A stretch of 64,000 nucleotides of DNA from Butyricimonas sp. Marseille-P3923 (lineage in GTDB: Bacteria; Bacteroidota; Bacteroidia; Bacteroidales; Marinifilaceae): positions 620,001-684,000 of the forward strand of contig NZ_FXXL01000007.1 in NCBI RefSeq assembly GCF_900184685.1, written 5' to 3'. Below the pieces are notes generated by a model that saw nothing but the letters and a program-made list of their open reading frames with translations, did not search any database and was not told the origin of the DNA. Numbering within the stretch: the first letter of the stretch is position 1; every line of letters starts with the position of its first letter. This document shows, in pieces, positions 16,708 through 25,309 of this stretch. The position numbers and the translations under genes were made by a program.

Positions 16708-17741
16708 TGACTACTAACAGAATGATTATGAAACGCGTACTTTTTTGTTTACTGGCGATTTTTGTCATGGGCTCCTTCGGGAGTCTCATGACAGGATGTA
16801 GCGATGATGATGAGAAACCGGGGATACTGGAAGAAAAGTATTTCATGGTACTCGATGCTACTTATGTACGGGGTGGTTTCCCGGCGGCAACGTCGGAACT
16901 TTCCGTGGGACAGGTGAATATCAACAAGAATGTTTTGGCAGGCGGTTCTTCCGTGGTAACGATCAATTCGGAAGAGGAGGTTTCGGAAATTTATGTGGCG
17001 GTGTCCGGCGAGACAGAGGGGTATTATCGTTTTGATCCGACGATATCTCGCGCGGGGACTAACATGTATAACGTGATTCTGCTTGTGAGCCAGAATCTGG
17101 AGGGTGATTTTACGATACGGATTGCCACAAAAACAGTAAATGGAGAGATCACGAAGGAGTTCACGAAAAACGTGAAATATATAGCCGCAGGGACGGGAGC
17201 GTTGCAGGTGAGTCTTTCTTTTGACAACGAGAAGGATGTTGATTTGTATTTGGTAAAACCGGATGGCGCGGTGATTTATTACGGTAACCGGGATAATTAT
17301 CGGGAGAGTGACGATGAAACCGAAGGGACAGAAGAGGTGATTTACGGGTTAGACGTGGATTCGAATGCCGGATGTGGTATTGACGGGATTAATAACGAGA
17401 ATATTTTTTACCCGGACGGATACGTGCAATCGGGTAAATACGAGGTGTGGGTGAATATGTACCAGAATTGCGACAAGTCAATAGCCACGAATTGGGTGGT
17501 GACGGCTATTTATAAGGGTGCATTGCTGTCGCCGACATGGGGACAAAATCCTGTCACGGGTGTATTCCCTGTGAATACGCCGAGCAATAGTATCGGTTCT
17601 GACTTGAACGATTTGTCTGTAAAGGTTATGGAATTTTCGATTTCCGATGGTTTGCGGGCTGTAATGAGTTTGAACGGAAAGAAACTGAAACCGTTACCCG
17701 AATCGGCGAAGTTGAAATTGCAGCAAGCTAAACAAAGATAA
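16707..17741 (+). CDS. Lipoprotein with YfaP-like (DUF2135-like) region, unknown function
   Basis: A lipoprotein signal ends in SLMTGC followed by SDDDE, an acidic run typical of export to the cell surface in Bacteroidota. An ATG at 16728 (MKRVLFCLL) could be the true start, placing the lipid cysteine at residue 24. The middle (DVDLYLVKPDGAVIYYGN, then a long loop and SGKYEVWVNMYQNC) resembles the YfaP/DUF2135 beta-sandwich. The N-terminal part may be an immunoglobulin-like sandwich. Coupled to the barrel gene upstream. No function can be given. Confidence 0.7.
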   Translation: MTTNRMIMKRVLFCLLAIFVMGSFGSLMTGCSDDDEKPGILEEKYFMVLDATYVRGGFPAATSELSVGQVNINKNVLAGGSSVVTINSEEEVSEIYVAVSGETEGYYRFDPTISRAGTNMYNVILLVSQNLEGDFTIRIATKTVNGEITKEFTKNVKYIAAGTGALQVSLSFDNEKDVDLYLVKPDGAVIYYGNRDNYRESDDETEGTEEVIYGLDVDSNAGCGIDGINNENIFYPDGYVQSGKYEVWVNMYQNCDKSIATNWVVTAIYKGALLSPTWGQNPVTGVFPVNTPSNSIGSDLNDLSVKVMEFSISDGLRAVMSLNGKKLKPLPESAKLKLQQAKQR

Positions 17742-17755
17742 CAAAGGAGGGCGTA

Positions 17756-18154
17756 ATGAAAAGACTATTGATACTAACCCTATTCGCGCTTCTTTTCTTT
17801 GGATTCGTTTCATGCGGGGGAAGCGCCACGAACAAGTCTTTGAAAGCGATTGACGAGATAACGACGAAGGCGGAAAAAGAGAAAGACAAGTTGACCGACG
17901 AGGATTGGAAGAAGTTGGGGAAGGAGATGGAAACTCATCTTGAAACGTTGAACAAGGCGATTGATGATGACGAGTTGGGCATGATGGATAGGTTGAAGTG
18001 CGTGGGGATCGTGGCACGGTGGACGAAAATTGCGGTGGAGAAGGGATTGGAGAAGGTGGAGAAAGAAACAGGTATGTCTGCCGAGGAGTTGGGAAAAGAA
18101 TTGGAAAAAGCCGCTTCCGAACTGGAGAAGGCAACAGGGGAGATGAATGACTAA
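17756..18154 (+). CDS. Small helical lipoprotein, unknown function
   Basis: 132 residues. Lipobox FGFVSC, then a charged, almost wholly helical chain rich in K, E and D with heptad-like spacing (EEL-KELEKAASELEKA). Probably a periplasmic coiled-coil lipoprotein. It follows the preceding lipoprotein by 14 bases and precedes the Yip1-like gene by 18 bases, so it belongs to the same run. Confidence 0.7.
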   Translation: MKRLLILTLFALLFFGFVSCGGSATNKSLKAIDEITTKAEKEKDKLTDEDWKKLGKEMETHLETLNKAIDDDELGMMDRLKCVGIVARWTKIAVEKGLEKVEKETGMSAEELGKELEKAASELEKATGEMND

Positions 18155-18172
18155 TGTTTAAAATTTGAAATT

Positions 18173-18754
18173 ATGAATCTGATAGACAGGGCTAAGAATA
18201 TCTTGTTTTCCCCGAAGACGGAATGGGAGAAGATTCAAGGAGAAACGATGCCTCATGTTAAAATGTTGACTACTTATTTGTTGTGGTTGGCGCTGATACC
18301 TGCGGTTGCCGCTTTTATCGGCTGGGGGGTGATCGGGCATAAGGTGTTGTTCGTGCGGGTGGCAGGTTTCGGGTTGGGCATCCGCTATGCCTTGATGCAG
18401 TTTGTTTCGGTGATCGGGGGGGCATACCTGACGGCGTTGGCGTTCTATCTGGTGGCTCCTCATTTCGGTGCGAAGAAGGATTTTGATAAGGCTTTCCAGC
18501 TGGCTGCATATTGTTACACGGCGGTTTGCGCGGGTGGTGTTTTCTATATAATGTGGAGTTTGAGTTTTCTTGCGGGGATTGCCGGGCTTTACGGTTTGTA
18601 TATCCTTTGGTTGGGTGTGAAACCTATGCTAGAGGTACCCGAAGAAAAAGTGACGAACTATTTTATAGTGGCTCTTTTGTGTATGGTGGTGATCTCCATT
18701 GTACTGGGGGCTATATTGGGTGCGGTGACAGGTGTGGGAGCGACGCTAGTGTAA
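18173..18754 (+). CDS. Yip1 family membrane protein
   Basis: 193 residues. The N-terminal RAKNILFSPKTEWEKIQGE is the standard opening of bacterial Yip1 proteins, followed by five hydrophobic segments. The function of the bacterial family is not known. Inner membrane. Last gene of the run starting at 16195, followed by a hairpin. Confidence 0.8.
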   Translation: MNLIDRAKNILFSPKTEWEKIQGETMPHVKMLTTYLLWLALIPAVAAFIGWGVIGHKVLFVRVAGFGLGIRYALMQFVSVIGGAYLTALAFYLVAPHFGAKKDFDKAFQLAAYCYTAVCAGGVFYIMWSLSFLAGIAGLYGLYILWLGVKPMLEVPEEKVTNYFIVALLCMVVISIVLGAILGAVTGVGATLV

Positions 18755-18762
18755 CTGGTTAA

Positions 18763-18810
18763 GAAAAGAAGGTGTGTCACGGTTTCGCGACACGTGGCAC
18801 AGGCTTCTTT
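18763..18810 (+). terminator. Probable terminator after the Yip1 gene
   Basis: Outer stem AAAGAAG / CTTCTTT with an inner hairpin GTGTC (18774-18778) / GACAC (18789-18793); the downstream T run is weak. Confidence 0.5.
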
Positions 18811-18838
18811 CATGAGGTATCTAGTAAAAATATGAACG

Positions 18839-19375
18839 ATGAAGAATTATTCTGAACAAGAGGAGTATTCCGGGGTACCTAAAGGTTGTTGGGGACGTGT
18901 ATTACGTTACTTGATGATTCCGTTTAAGGTTTTTAGAAAAAGGAGGGATGGTACGGGACAGGGAGAGAAGCAATCCTGTCGGGGGGAGGCGGATAAGTGT
19001 GTAAATACTCGTTCATCTTTAAGCCGGACGGATATGGAAGGGTATTGCGAGAAAGTGGTGGCTTATTTGCAAGAGAGTGAGATATACAAGGAACCGGATA
19101 TTTCGGTGGCATACGTGGCGAAGGCTACCGGTATTTCAAGTATAATCATATCTCAATCGATAAACACACTTTTAGGGAAGAATTTTTTTAATTTGATAAA
19201 CGGAATGAGGGTGGAAGAGATCAAACGGATGTTGCTGGACGGGTGTCAGAATAAATATTCCATCGAACAGATAGCCCGCATGTGCGGTTTTCGTTCCCGA
19301 TCTTCTTTCTATCTTGCTTTTAATAAGATAGAGGGGGTGACACCCACGGAATGGTTGAAGAAAAACAAAAAATAA
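18839..19375 (+). CDS. AraC-type DNA-binding protein (short form)
   Basis: 178 residues. The first 65 are basic and unlike any domain I know; the last 110 form an AraC-type double helix-turn-helix (DISVAYVAKATGIS, SIEQIARMCGFRSRSSFYLAF, then GVTPTEWLKK). It has no ligand domain and no membrane segments. Its DNA-binding part is plainly similar to that of the membrane AraC protein at 21507 (NFFNLINGMRV against NFFELINEMRV, then similar helices), so these look like paralogues. Its end overlaps the upstream frame of the next gene. Confidence 0.85.
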   Translation: MKNYSEQEEYSGVPKGCWGRVLRYLMIPFKVFRKRRDGTGQGEKQSCRGEADKCVNTRSSLSRTDMEGYCEKVVAYLQESEIYKEPDISVAYVAKATGISSIIISQSINTLLGKNFFNLINGMRVEEIKRMLLDGCQNKYSIEQIARMCGFRSRSSFYLAFNKIEGVTPTEWLKKNKK

Positions 19376-19389
19376 ATCTAAATGAAGTG

Positions 19390-20754
19390 ATGAGAAAGAT
19401 ATGGATATTCCTCACGTGTTTTATGTTGGCGGTGAATCTCGCTTACGGTCAGTCGTGGGGTGAAAAGATAATAAAAAAGGCTGGTAAGCGGGCAGAAGAG
19501 AGAGCGAAGCAGAAAGTGGAGGACAAGGTGAACAAGAAAGTGGACAAGACCGTGGATGACGCTTTTGATGAGGCGGGGAATGCCGTGAAAGGAAATAAAG
19601 ATAAAAAAGACAAAACGGAGAAGAAGGAAGAGGTGAAGGTAAAACCCGTCGCAACAAAAGCGGAGAGTGGTCAGCGAATGAAGCAAGGTCCGCGGGGACC
19701 GGTAAAAAGGACGGAGGTAGGTAAAATATTGCCTTCCGAAAGTATCGACGTTGCGGAAAGTAGTGGTGGTGTCTTATCGGGGGGAGGGGAAATTTCGATT
19801 GCCGTGTATAACGTTGCCAATAGGTCGTTCTATATTTACAAAGACGGTAAGCGAACAGGGCCTTACACGAAGTCCGAGATGAAGGCTCAATTGCCTGCCG
19901 ATAGAGTCAAGTACGTGAATGCCAACGTGACGAGGAAGGTTCGGGCTTCCCAAAAGCCGTTGCAGGACGGTTATGTTGTCGAGGAAGGCAAGAAATACGG
20001 CCCGCTCGAGGGAGAGCTCTATTATCTTTACGAGAACGAGGATAAAAGTGCTTTTATCGCTGTGGTGTATAACATGAATGCCCCGTTGGCGTTTGTTACC
20101 CCGTTAGCCGGGGTGGTGAAGACCGACAAGTATATGCAATATGACTTGGAAGTGCTCACGAACGAGAGTGGCAAAGTCCTTTTATTGAGTATACCGCTTA
20201 CAAGCACGAATCCGCAAAAACAGATGGAGAAGCAGATGGAATATAATCAAATACAGATGGAGAAGATGAAACCTATCATTGATTTGACGAAGAAGATGCA
20301 GGGCGCCAGCAAGGAAGAACAGATGAAAGTGCTTGCGGATATAAAACGAAAGAAAGAAGAACTCGAAAAGGAACTCAAGGAGATCGCTCCCGATCAGCTT
20401 GTTTTCGAGAAATATATCTATACTCTTGATGGTAGAGGGTACGGGCCTTACGCGAAGGATGCCATGATATGTTTTTCCCGCTCCGGGGGAGAGCATTGGG
20501 CCGCGATGTTTAACGGCACGTTGCGAATAGACGGGGTGGAGATGCAAGTGCCGGGAGAAATTTACCCGACGAGTGATATACTTTGGATTTCCCCGGACGG
20601 GCAGCGGTTTGCCTTGAAAGAATATGATAAGATCGCCTTTTCCGACGGGAAGGAGTATCCCTACCCGATGCACGTGACGTACGAGAACGGTGAATTGATC
20701 TGGTTATGCATGGAAAACAAGGAAAGTATAGTAAGGTATTCTTTGGACTTTTAA
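19390..20754 (+). CDS. Exported protein with repeated GPY motifs, unknown function
   Basis: The start at 19390 gives a signal peptide (MRKIWIFLTCFMLAVNLAYG); an earlier ATG at 19351 would bury it. After cleavage comes a lysine/glutamate-rich helical stretch of about 75 residues, then a region with repeated short patterns: YKDGKRTGPYTKSEM, EGKKYGPLEGEL and DGRGYGPYAKDAM, which resemble the turn of GYF_2-like or WG-like repeats. A coiled-coil segment (EKQMEYNQIQMEKM...) lies between the second and third. Probably periplasmic. It lies between two paralogous AraC-type regulators. Function unknown. Confidence 0.65.
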   Translation: MRKIWIFLTCFMLAVNLAYGQSWGEKIIKKAGKRAEERAKQKVEDKVNKKVDKTVDDAFDEAGNAVKGNKDKKDKTEKKEEVKVKPVATKAESGQRMKQGPRGPVKRTEVGKILPSESIDVAESSGGVLSGGGEISIAVYNVANRSFYIYKDGKRTGPYTKSEMKAQLPADRVKYVNANVTRKVRASQKPLQDGYVVEEGKKYGPLEGELYYLYENEDKSAFIAVVYNMNAPLAFVTPLAGVVKTDKYMQYDLEVLTNESGKVLLLSIPLTSTNPQKQMEKQMEYNQIQMEKMKPIIDLTKKMQGASKEEQMKVLADIKRKKEELEKELKEIAPDQLVFEKYIYTLDGRGYGPYAKDAMICFSRSGGEHWAAMFNGTLRIDGVEMQVPGEIYPTSDILWISPDGQRFALKEYDKIAFSDGKEYPYPMHVTYENGELIWLCMENKESIVRYSLDF

Positions 20755-21467
20755 CGGGATACGGAGTCGCTATCCTGCTATCTTTCGCGTGTGATTGCCG
20801 AAGTCGAAGGGAAGGGAATGAAGAACGCTACGATGAGCTGTTTCGGGCGGAGTATTCGGACGCATTGACTTTTCTTGACTGTAACCTTTGGATAGCGGAC
20901 TCCGCCACCCGTTGGGGTGTCGATCCGGATGTGGTTCGTGCCACGGTGTTTCCCGAATTGTTGCGTTACTCTGCGCTTCAAGACCAGATAGAGATCTCTT
21001 GTCTGAAAACGCTTTACGTGCAGTTCGGGGAGAAGTATGCTAATTTCTCGATCGGGCGTTTCCAGATAAAGCCTTCTTTCGCCGAGAAGCTGGAACGATT
21101 GTGGATGCATGACACCGTGAAACGCAGTCCGGATGTTCGTTTTGACACGACGACTTCTGCGCGTGCCCGCAAGGAACGTATCAACCGGTTGGAAACCTTG
21201 GAAGGTCAGGTTAGGTACATCTGTTTGTTCATGCGCTTGTTGCCTGAACTGCATCCGGGGATAGACCGTTTGGACGCCGAGGCACGATTACGGTTTTATG
21301 CTACGGCATACAACTATTCTTTCACGGCAGAATATGATGCCATACAGGTGGAAGCGTATAGAAAGCGTTTCTTTATATCTATGTTTGCTTATCCCGGAAT
21401 GAAGTATTATAATTATTCGGATATTGTTCTTTTTTATTATTCGAATTTGAATAACCATGTTCCATAG
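20706..21467 (+). CDS. Exported protein, possibly lysozyme-like
   Basis: 253 residues, beginning 49 bases inside the previous gene in another frame. An N-terminal hydrophobic segment ends in LLSFAC, so it may be a lipoprotein or a signal-anchored protein. The part WGVDPDVVRATVFPELLRYS, with a glutamate in FPEL, followed by YANFSIGRFQIKPSFAEKLE, is reminiscent of lytic transglycosylase folds, where a catalytic glutamate precedes a G-[RL]-[FM]-QI-P loop. That reading is inference from motif shape alone. Coupled with the preceding gene. Confidence 0.55.
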   Translation: MHGKQGKYSKVFFGLLTGYGVAILLSFACDCRSRREGNEERYDELFRAEYSDALTFLDCNLWIADSATRWGVDPDVVRATVFPELLRYSALQDQIEISCLKTLYVQFGEKYANFSIGRFQIKPSFAEKLERLWMHDTVKRSPDVRFDTTTSARARKERINRLETLEGQVRYICLFMRLLPELHPGIDRLDAEARLRFYATAYNYSFTAEYDAIQVEAYRKRFFISMFAYPGMKYYNYSDIVLFYYSNLNNHVP

Positions 21468-21506
21468 GAATTTTTGAAAAAAATTGTATATTAGCAAAAT
21501 TAGTGT

Positions 21507-22658
21507 ATGGATTGGATGACAAATGAAGATTTATTGATTATAATTGTGAATTCCGGCTGTATCACCTTGTTGGTGGTTATGGCTATCGTGTTGGGCGCCG
21601 CTATTCGAATGAAAAGCGGCGGGGGGTTCGCGGTGCTGATCGTGGCGACGACAGTTCCGGTCTATATTTATAATTTGTCCCGTTCCGTGGAGTTTTACGG
21701 TGTAGCGGAGATAGCCGTTTATCCCGCTTGTTTCATGAATGTCTTGTTGTTGCCCGTGTTGTGGTTGTTCGTCCGGGGGCAATTGGATAAGACATTCAAG
21801 TTTACCGCCGGATATTGGTGGCATTTTATTCCGGCTTGTATTTCTTTATTGGATATGTTGAGCTATTACCTGCCGATGTCGAGAGAGGAATTTATCGAGG
21901 ATATGCTCGAACAGGCTAACGGTGTGGAGAATTTCGTGGCTCTAGTGAATGACTTTATCGTATTATTTCAGCTTGTGTTTTATTTCATTCTTATTTTCCG
22001 ATTCCTGCGTCGGATAAAGCAGGCGTTGCAGGATAATTATTCCGATAGTGATTACTTGACGATCGGGTGGCTTCCCCGTACGGTAACTTTATTCGGGATT
22101 TTGTTCGTTATCGTGTTCGTTACTTATCTGATTTCGCCTCGGACTGATGTATGGCTGATCCCGATACTGAATGTCATAGCGATGAGTTATTTGACGTATA
22201 ATTATATCGTTTATCCGGTTGCGGGGTATATCTGTCGTCTGGATTCTTCTGTTTCGGAGGTGAAAAGGGCTTCTAAAACATTGTGGCAAACCGTTGATTT
22301 GGATATCGGTCAAATGAAATTGAATTGCGCTCGGGTAATTGATATATTGAATTCTACCCATATTTACAGGAATCCCGATCTCTCGCTGGATATGTTGTCG
22401 AGAGAGACGGGGATAGGGAAAGGTGCTATTTCCCGTTCGATAAACGGTTATTTGCAGAAGAACTTCTTTGAATTGATTAACGAGATGCGGGTACGAGAGG
22501 CAAAGCGAATGCTATTGCTATTGAAGTCGAACAATTACACGATAGACAGTATCTACCGGGAATGCGGTTTTCATTCCCGGTCTACCTTTTTCCTCGCGTT
22601 CAAGAAAGTGGAGGGTACATCTCCAGCCCGTTGGTTGAATGAAAAAGAAAAATATTGA
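21507..22658 (+). CDS. Membrane-bound AraC family regulator
   Basis: 383 residues: about seven hydrophobic helices in the first 240 residues, then a cytoplasmic AraC-type double helix-turn-helix (DLSLDMLSRETGIG, YTIDSIYRECGFHSRSTFF, GTSPARWLNEK). Such seven-helix-plus-AraC proteins are common in Bacteroidota and are thought to sense signals in or across the membrane. It is separated by only 39 bases from the lysozyme-like gene. The DNA-binding part matches the short AraC protein at 18839, which suggests the two recognise similar sites. Confidence 0.88.
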   Translation: MDWMTNEDLLIIIVNSGCITLLVVMAIVLGAAIRMKSGGGFAVLIVATTVPVYIYNLSRSVEFYGVAEIAVYPACFMNVLLLPVLWLFVRGQLDKTFKFTAGYWWHFIPACISLLDMLSYYLPMSREEFIEDMLEQANGVENFVALVNDFIVLFQLVFYFILIFRFLRRIKQALQDNYSDSDYLTIGWLPRTVTLFGILFVIVFVTYLISPRTDVWLIPILNVIAMSYLTYNYIVYPVAGYICRLDSSVSEVKRASKTLWQTVDLDIGQMKLNCARVIDILNSTHIYRNPDLSLDMLSRETGIGKGAISRSINGYLQKNFFELINEMRVREAKRMLLLLKSNNYTIDSIYRECGFHSRSTFFLAFKKVEGTSPARWLNEKEKY

Positions 22659-22665
22659 GTTGGTT

Positions 22666-23451
22666 TTACCAGCTACCACTGGAACCGCCGCCACCGAATG
22701 AACCACCGCCAAATCCCCCGAACGAGCCGCCGCCACTGCTAAAGCCGCCGAAGCCACCACTGCTGCTACCGCCGCCAAAACCGCCCATGGGGAAGATAAA
22801 GAAGCCTCCGCCGGAGGAACGTCCCGGTGAATATCCGCCGCCACCTCGCCGCCGGAAAATGAAGGACAGTAATACCGCTAAAATGATAAAGCCGATGACA
22901 AAATCAATCCACCCGCCACTCTCGCTTTTCTTCTGGTATTCGTCCGCCGTGTATTCTCCTTTCGAGAGATCCATGATCACGTCGAGAGCCTTGTTTACAC
23001 CCCTGTAATATTCTCCTTGCTGAAAAGAGGGGATGATTTCGTTACGTATGATACGGGATGCGATGACGTCAGGAATGACTCCTTCTAACCCGTAACCGAC
23101 GGAGATGGCTACTTCGCCTCGTTCTCTGCCGCTCTTGGGTTTTATCAGGAGCACGATACCGTTGTCCTTGCCTTTTTGTCCCACGCCCCATTGTTCTCCC
23201 AAGCGGGCGGCGTAATCGTTGATATCATAACCGTTTAGCGTGGGAACGGTGACTACCGCTATCTGCGTGGATGTGCTGTCGTTGAAATTCCTTAGCTTTC
23301 TTTCCAGTGTATTTTGTTCCTGTTTGCTGAATAGTCCGGTGAAATCGTTCACGATACGCCGGGGTTTCATGGGGTCGGGAATGTTCTGTGCCCCGGTGAT
23401 ATAGCTTATGCCCGCGATAAGGGTAAGTAATATGAATAGTCTTTTTATCAT
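22666..23451 (-). CDS. TPM domain protein, YgcG family
   Basis: 261 residues from ATG 23451 (MIKRLFILLTLIAGISYIT, signal peptide). The TPM domain follows: VNDFTGLFSKQEQNTLERKL, TSTQIAVVTVPTLNG, RLGEQWGVGQKGKDNGIVLL, VGYGLEGVIPD. Then come one membrane helix and a tail of about 70 residues made almost wholly of glycine and serine. The Gly/Ser tail is a usual feature of this family. TPM proteins work outside the inner membrane; some act in photosystem repair or as phosphatases, the rest are unknown. It forms an operon with the second TPM protein and LemA. Confidence 0.88.
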   Translation of the reverse strand: MIKRLFILLTLIAGISYITGAQNIPDPMKPRRIVNDFTGLFSKQEQNTLERKLRNFNDSTSTQIAVVTVPTLNGYDINDYAARLGEQWGVGQKGKDNGIVLLIKPKSGRERGEVAISVGYGLEGVIPDVIASRIIRNEIIPSFQQGEYYRGVNKALDVIMDLSKGEYTADEYQKKSESGGWIDFVIGFIILAVLLSFIFRRRGGGGYSPGRSSGGGFFIFPMGGFGGGSSSGGFGGFSSGGGSFGGFGGGSFGGGGSSGSW

Positions 23452-23458
23452 TGTTGTT

Positions 23459-23896
23459 CTAGTTACTGAATGAAATATCATCGGGAAGTTCGTTCACGTC
23501 ATCCTCTTGGTAGGGGAAATACGCTTTTAATTGTTCCCCGGCAGTAATCACAGCTTCGCAAATACCTTCGGTGATCGCTCCCTGTTTGAATTTCTCGACC
23601 ATGTTTGTTTTGATCGAGTCCCAGAATCCGGTGGGTACTTTGGAATTAATCCCGGCATCGCCGAGAATGGCTAATTTGTGATCGAGTAGAGCAACGTAAA
23701 TCAATACCCCGTTGCGAAGTGCCGTTTTGTGCATCTTCAATTCGGCGAACACGTCCGCCGCCCGGTCGAGTACTTCTATCTTGCTGCGATTCTCGATATG
23801 CACCCGGATTTCTCCGGAAGTATCTTTCTCCGCCTTTTGTATGGCAGCTACCATGGCTTCTTTTTGTTCTTTGGTGAATGCTTTCTCGGGAGACAT
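23459..23896 (-). CDS. TPM domain protein without membrane anchor
   Basis: 145 residues with no signal peptide: AIQKAEKDTSGEIRVHIENR, LRNGVLIYVALLDHKLAILGD and the closing VITAGEQLKAYFPYQ are the TPM pattern. It precedes the YgcG-type gene by seven bases. Two TPM proteins with LemA in a row is a recurrent arrangement in Bacteroidota. Confidence 0.85.
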   Translation of the reverse strand: MSPEKAFTKEQKEAMVAAIQKAEKDTSGEIRVHIENRSKIEVLDRAADVFAELKMHKTALRNGVLIYVALLDHKLAILGDAGINSKVPTGFWDSIKTNMVEKFKQGAITEGICEAVITAGEQLKAYFPYQEDDVNELPDDISFSN

Positions 23897-23902
23897 GAGT
23901 TG

Positions 23903-23935
23903 ATTTTAAATTTTAGATTTTAGATTTTGGATTCC
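23903..23935. repeat. Short family 3-like A/T repeat
   Basis: TTTTAAATTTTAGATTTTAG and following units of about 10 bp, between lemA and the second TPM gene. Confidence 0.45.
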
Positions 23936-23957
23936 AACTGCACGGGATTTCGCTTTT

Positions 23958-24548
23958 TTAGAATTTTACTTCCGGTGCTTTTTCCGCCCCGGCGGTAGCC
24001 TCGAAGTAAGGTTTCACGGTGAAGCCGAACATGTTGGCGAGGATGTTTTTCGGGAATGAACGGATGTAAGCGTTATAGCTTTTCACGTCCTCGTTGAATT
24101 TCCGTCTTTCCACGGCAATACGGTTCTCGGTACCTTCCAGTTGAGCTTGCAAATCCCGGAAGTTTTCGTTTGCCTTGAGGTTGGGGTATTGTTCCGATAT
24201 AGCCATCAAGCGGGAGAGGGCAGAGGAGAGTTCGCCCTGCATGCTGTTGAATTGTCGGATGGTCTTCTCGTCAAGCTGATCAAAATTGATTCTCATTTGG
24301 GTTGCTTTTGCGCGGGCTTCCACAACTTGAGTCAGCGTGTTTTGCTCGTGTTCGGCGTATCCTTTCACCGTGTTCACGAGGTTAGGGATTAAGTCTAAAC
24401 GGCGTTGGTATTGGTTTTCCACGTTCGACCATTGTGATGATACTCCCTCGCTACGAGTTACCATTTGATTGTAACTTCCTTTAAACCACATGAAAATACC
24501 AATCAGGATAATGACAATTATTCCGATTACAATATAACTCTTCTTCAT
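23958..24548 (-). CDS. lemA: LemA family protein
   Basis: 196 residues: one N-terminal membrane helix (VIGIIVIILIGIFMWF), the conserved LemA core SQWSNVENQYQRRLDLIPNL, TVKGYAEHEQNTLTQV and NEDVKSYNAYIRSFP, ending close to the C-terminus. Helical periplasmic-side domain. LemA is of unknown function but is regularly found beside TPM proteins, as here, where it opens the operon. Confidence 0.93.
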   Translation of the reverse strand: MKKSYIVIGIIVIILIGIFMWFKGSYNQMVTRSEGVSSQWSNVENQYQRRLDLIPNLVNTVKGYAEHEQNTLTQVVEARAKATQMRINFDQLDEKTIRQFNSMQGELSSALSRLMAISEQYPNLKANENFRDLQAQLEGTENRIAVERRKFNEDVKSYNAYIRSFPKNILANMFGFTVKPYFEATAGAEKAPEVKF

Positions 24549-24612
24549 TTTTTTGCTTTTATTTTAGTAATACAATTAATGTGACAAATATAATATTTTT
24601 CAATTTCTTCTA

Positions 24613-24951
24613 TCAGAAACCATGCCGTTTTAGCAGGGCTTCAAGTTCTTTTCCGGTAATATTTTCCTTTTCGGCTTTGTCGTAGATATAGAGAAGATTG
24701 ATAACTCCTTCCTCGACGTTTAGAATAATAGTATAAGTAATTACCCGTGCCCCGTGGCTTTTTCCTTTCCCTTTCGAACGAATAGCCATACGAACTTTGC
24801 GCAGACCTTTTCCTAAATCTATGCCGGAGTCCGGGTGCTCAAGTAATTCTTGCTGTAAGGCAATAAGATCGTTTCTTAAAGAATGGTATCGTTTACTTAA
24901 TCGTTTGAACTCTCGATCGAAATCTTCAAATGTTCGGATTTTATAATTCAT
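24613..24951 (-). CDS. RelE/ParE-like toxin
   Basis: 112 residues. The opening MNYKIRTFEDFDREFKRLSK and the pattern of basic residues (GKGLRKVRMAIRSKGKGKSH) followed by INLLYIYDKAEKENIT are typical of RelE-type mRNA interferases or ParE-type toxins in Bacteroidota. Its start overlaps the end of the antitoxin gene by eleven bases, the standard arrangement. An ATG at 24963 would add four residues. Confidence 0.8.
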   Translation of the reverse strand: MNYKIRTFEDFDREFKRLSKRYHSLRNDLIALQQELLEHPDSGIDLGKGLRKVRMAIRSKGKGKSHGARVITYTIILNVEEGVINLLYIYDKAEKENITGKELEALLKRHGF

Positions 24952-25252
24952 CGAGAAGTTCATTTATGTCCCTGAATCTACTCTTTTTGCCTTCACGTTC
25001 TTCTTTGAGGGCGATCAAACCTCTCTCTATTCCCGCTAAAATCTCTTCTTTACCGATAGTTTCTTTCTCGACCGCTTTCTTTTGGCGGCGGATATATTTC
25101 ACCAAACGTTTGAGTGCTATCATATCGTTAAGTTGTTTGATATCATCTATTAACTCCTGTTTCAAGATATTCATTTCCCCGTAAGCGATAGCGGGTTCGC
25201 TGACTTCATTTTCCGCCGGAGGGGGCATTTTGTATGTTTTCTTTTTTGCCAT
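24941..25252 (-). CDS. Antitoxin of the RelE-like pair
   Basis: 103 residues, highly charged, with a helical segment LIDDIKQLNDMIALKRLVKYI and a C-terminal LEEL-type tail (SRFRDINELLDEL) that would wrap the toxin. It has no clear DNA-binding fold that I can see in the first half. It comes first and overlaps the toxin, as expected for type II pairs. Start ATG 25252 is taken rather than the weaker extension to 25282. Confidence 0.7.
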   Translation of the reverse strand: MAKKKTYKMPPPAENEVSEPAIAYGEMNILKQELIDDIKQLNDMIALKRLVKYIRRQKKAVEKETIGKEEILAGIERGLIALKEEREGKKSRFRDINELLDEL

Positions 25253-25309
25253 AGTAATGATCCTCGTGGTCTTAATAATCACAAAGATACGAAATATATC
25301 CGAAAAGTG

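Noticed and set aside
22666-22900. Tandem repeat of possible mobile origin
   Set aside because: It is the glycine/serine-rich tail of the YgcG-type TPM protein, a usual feature of that family.
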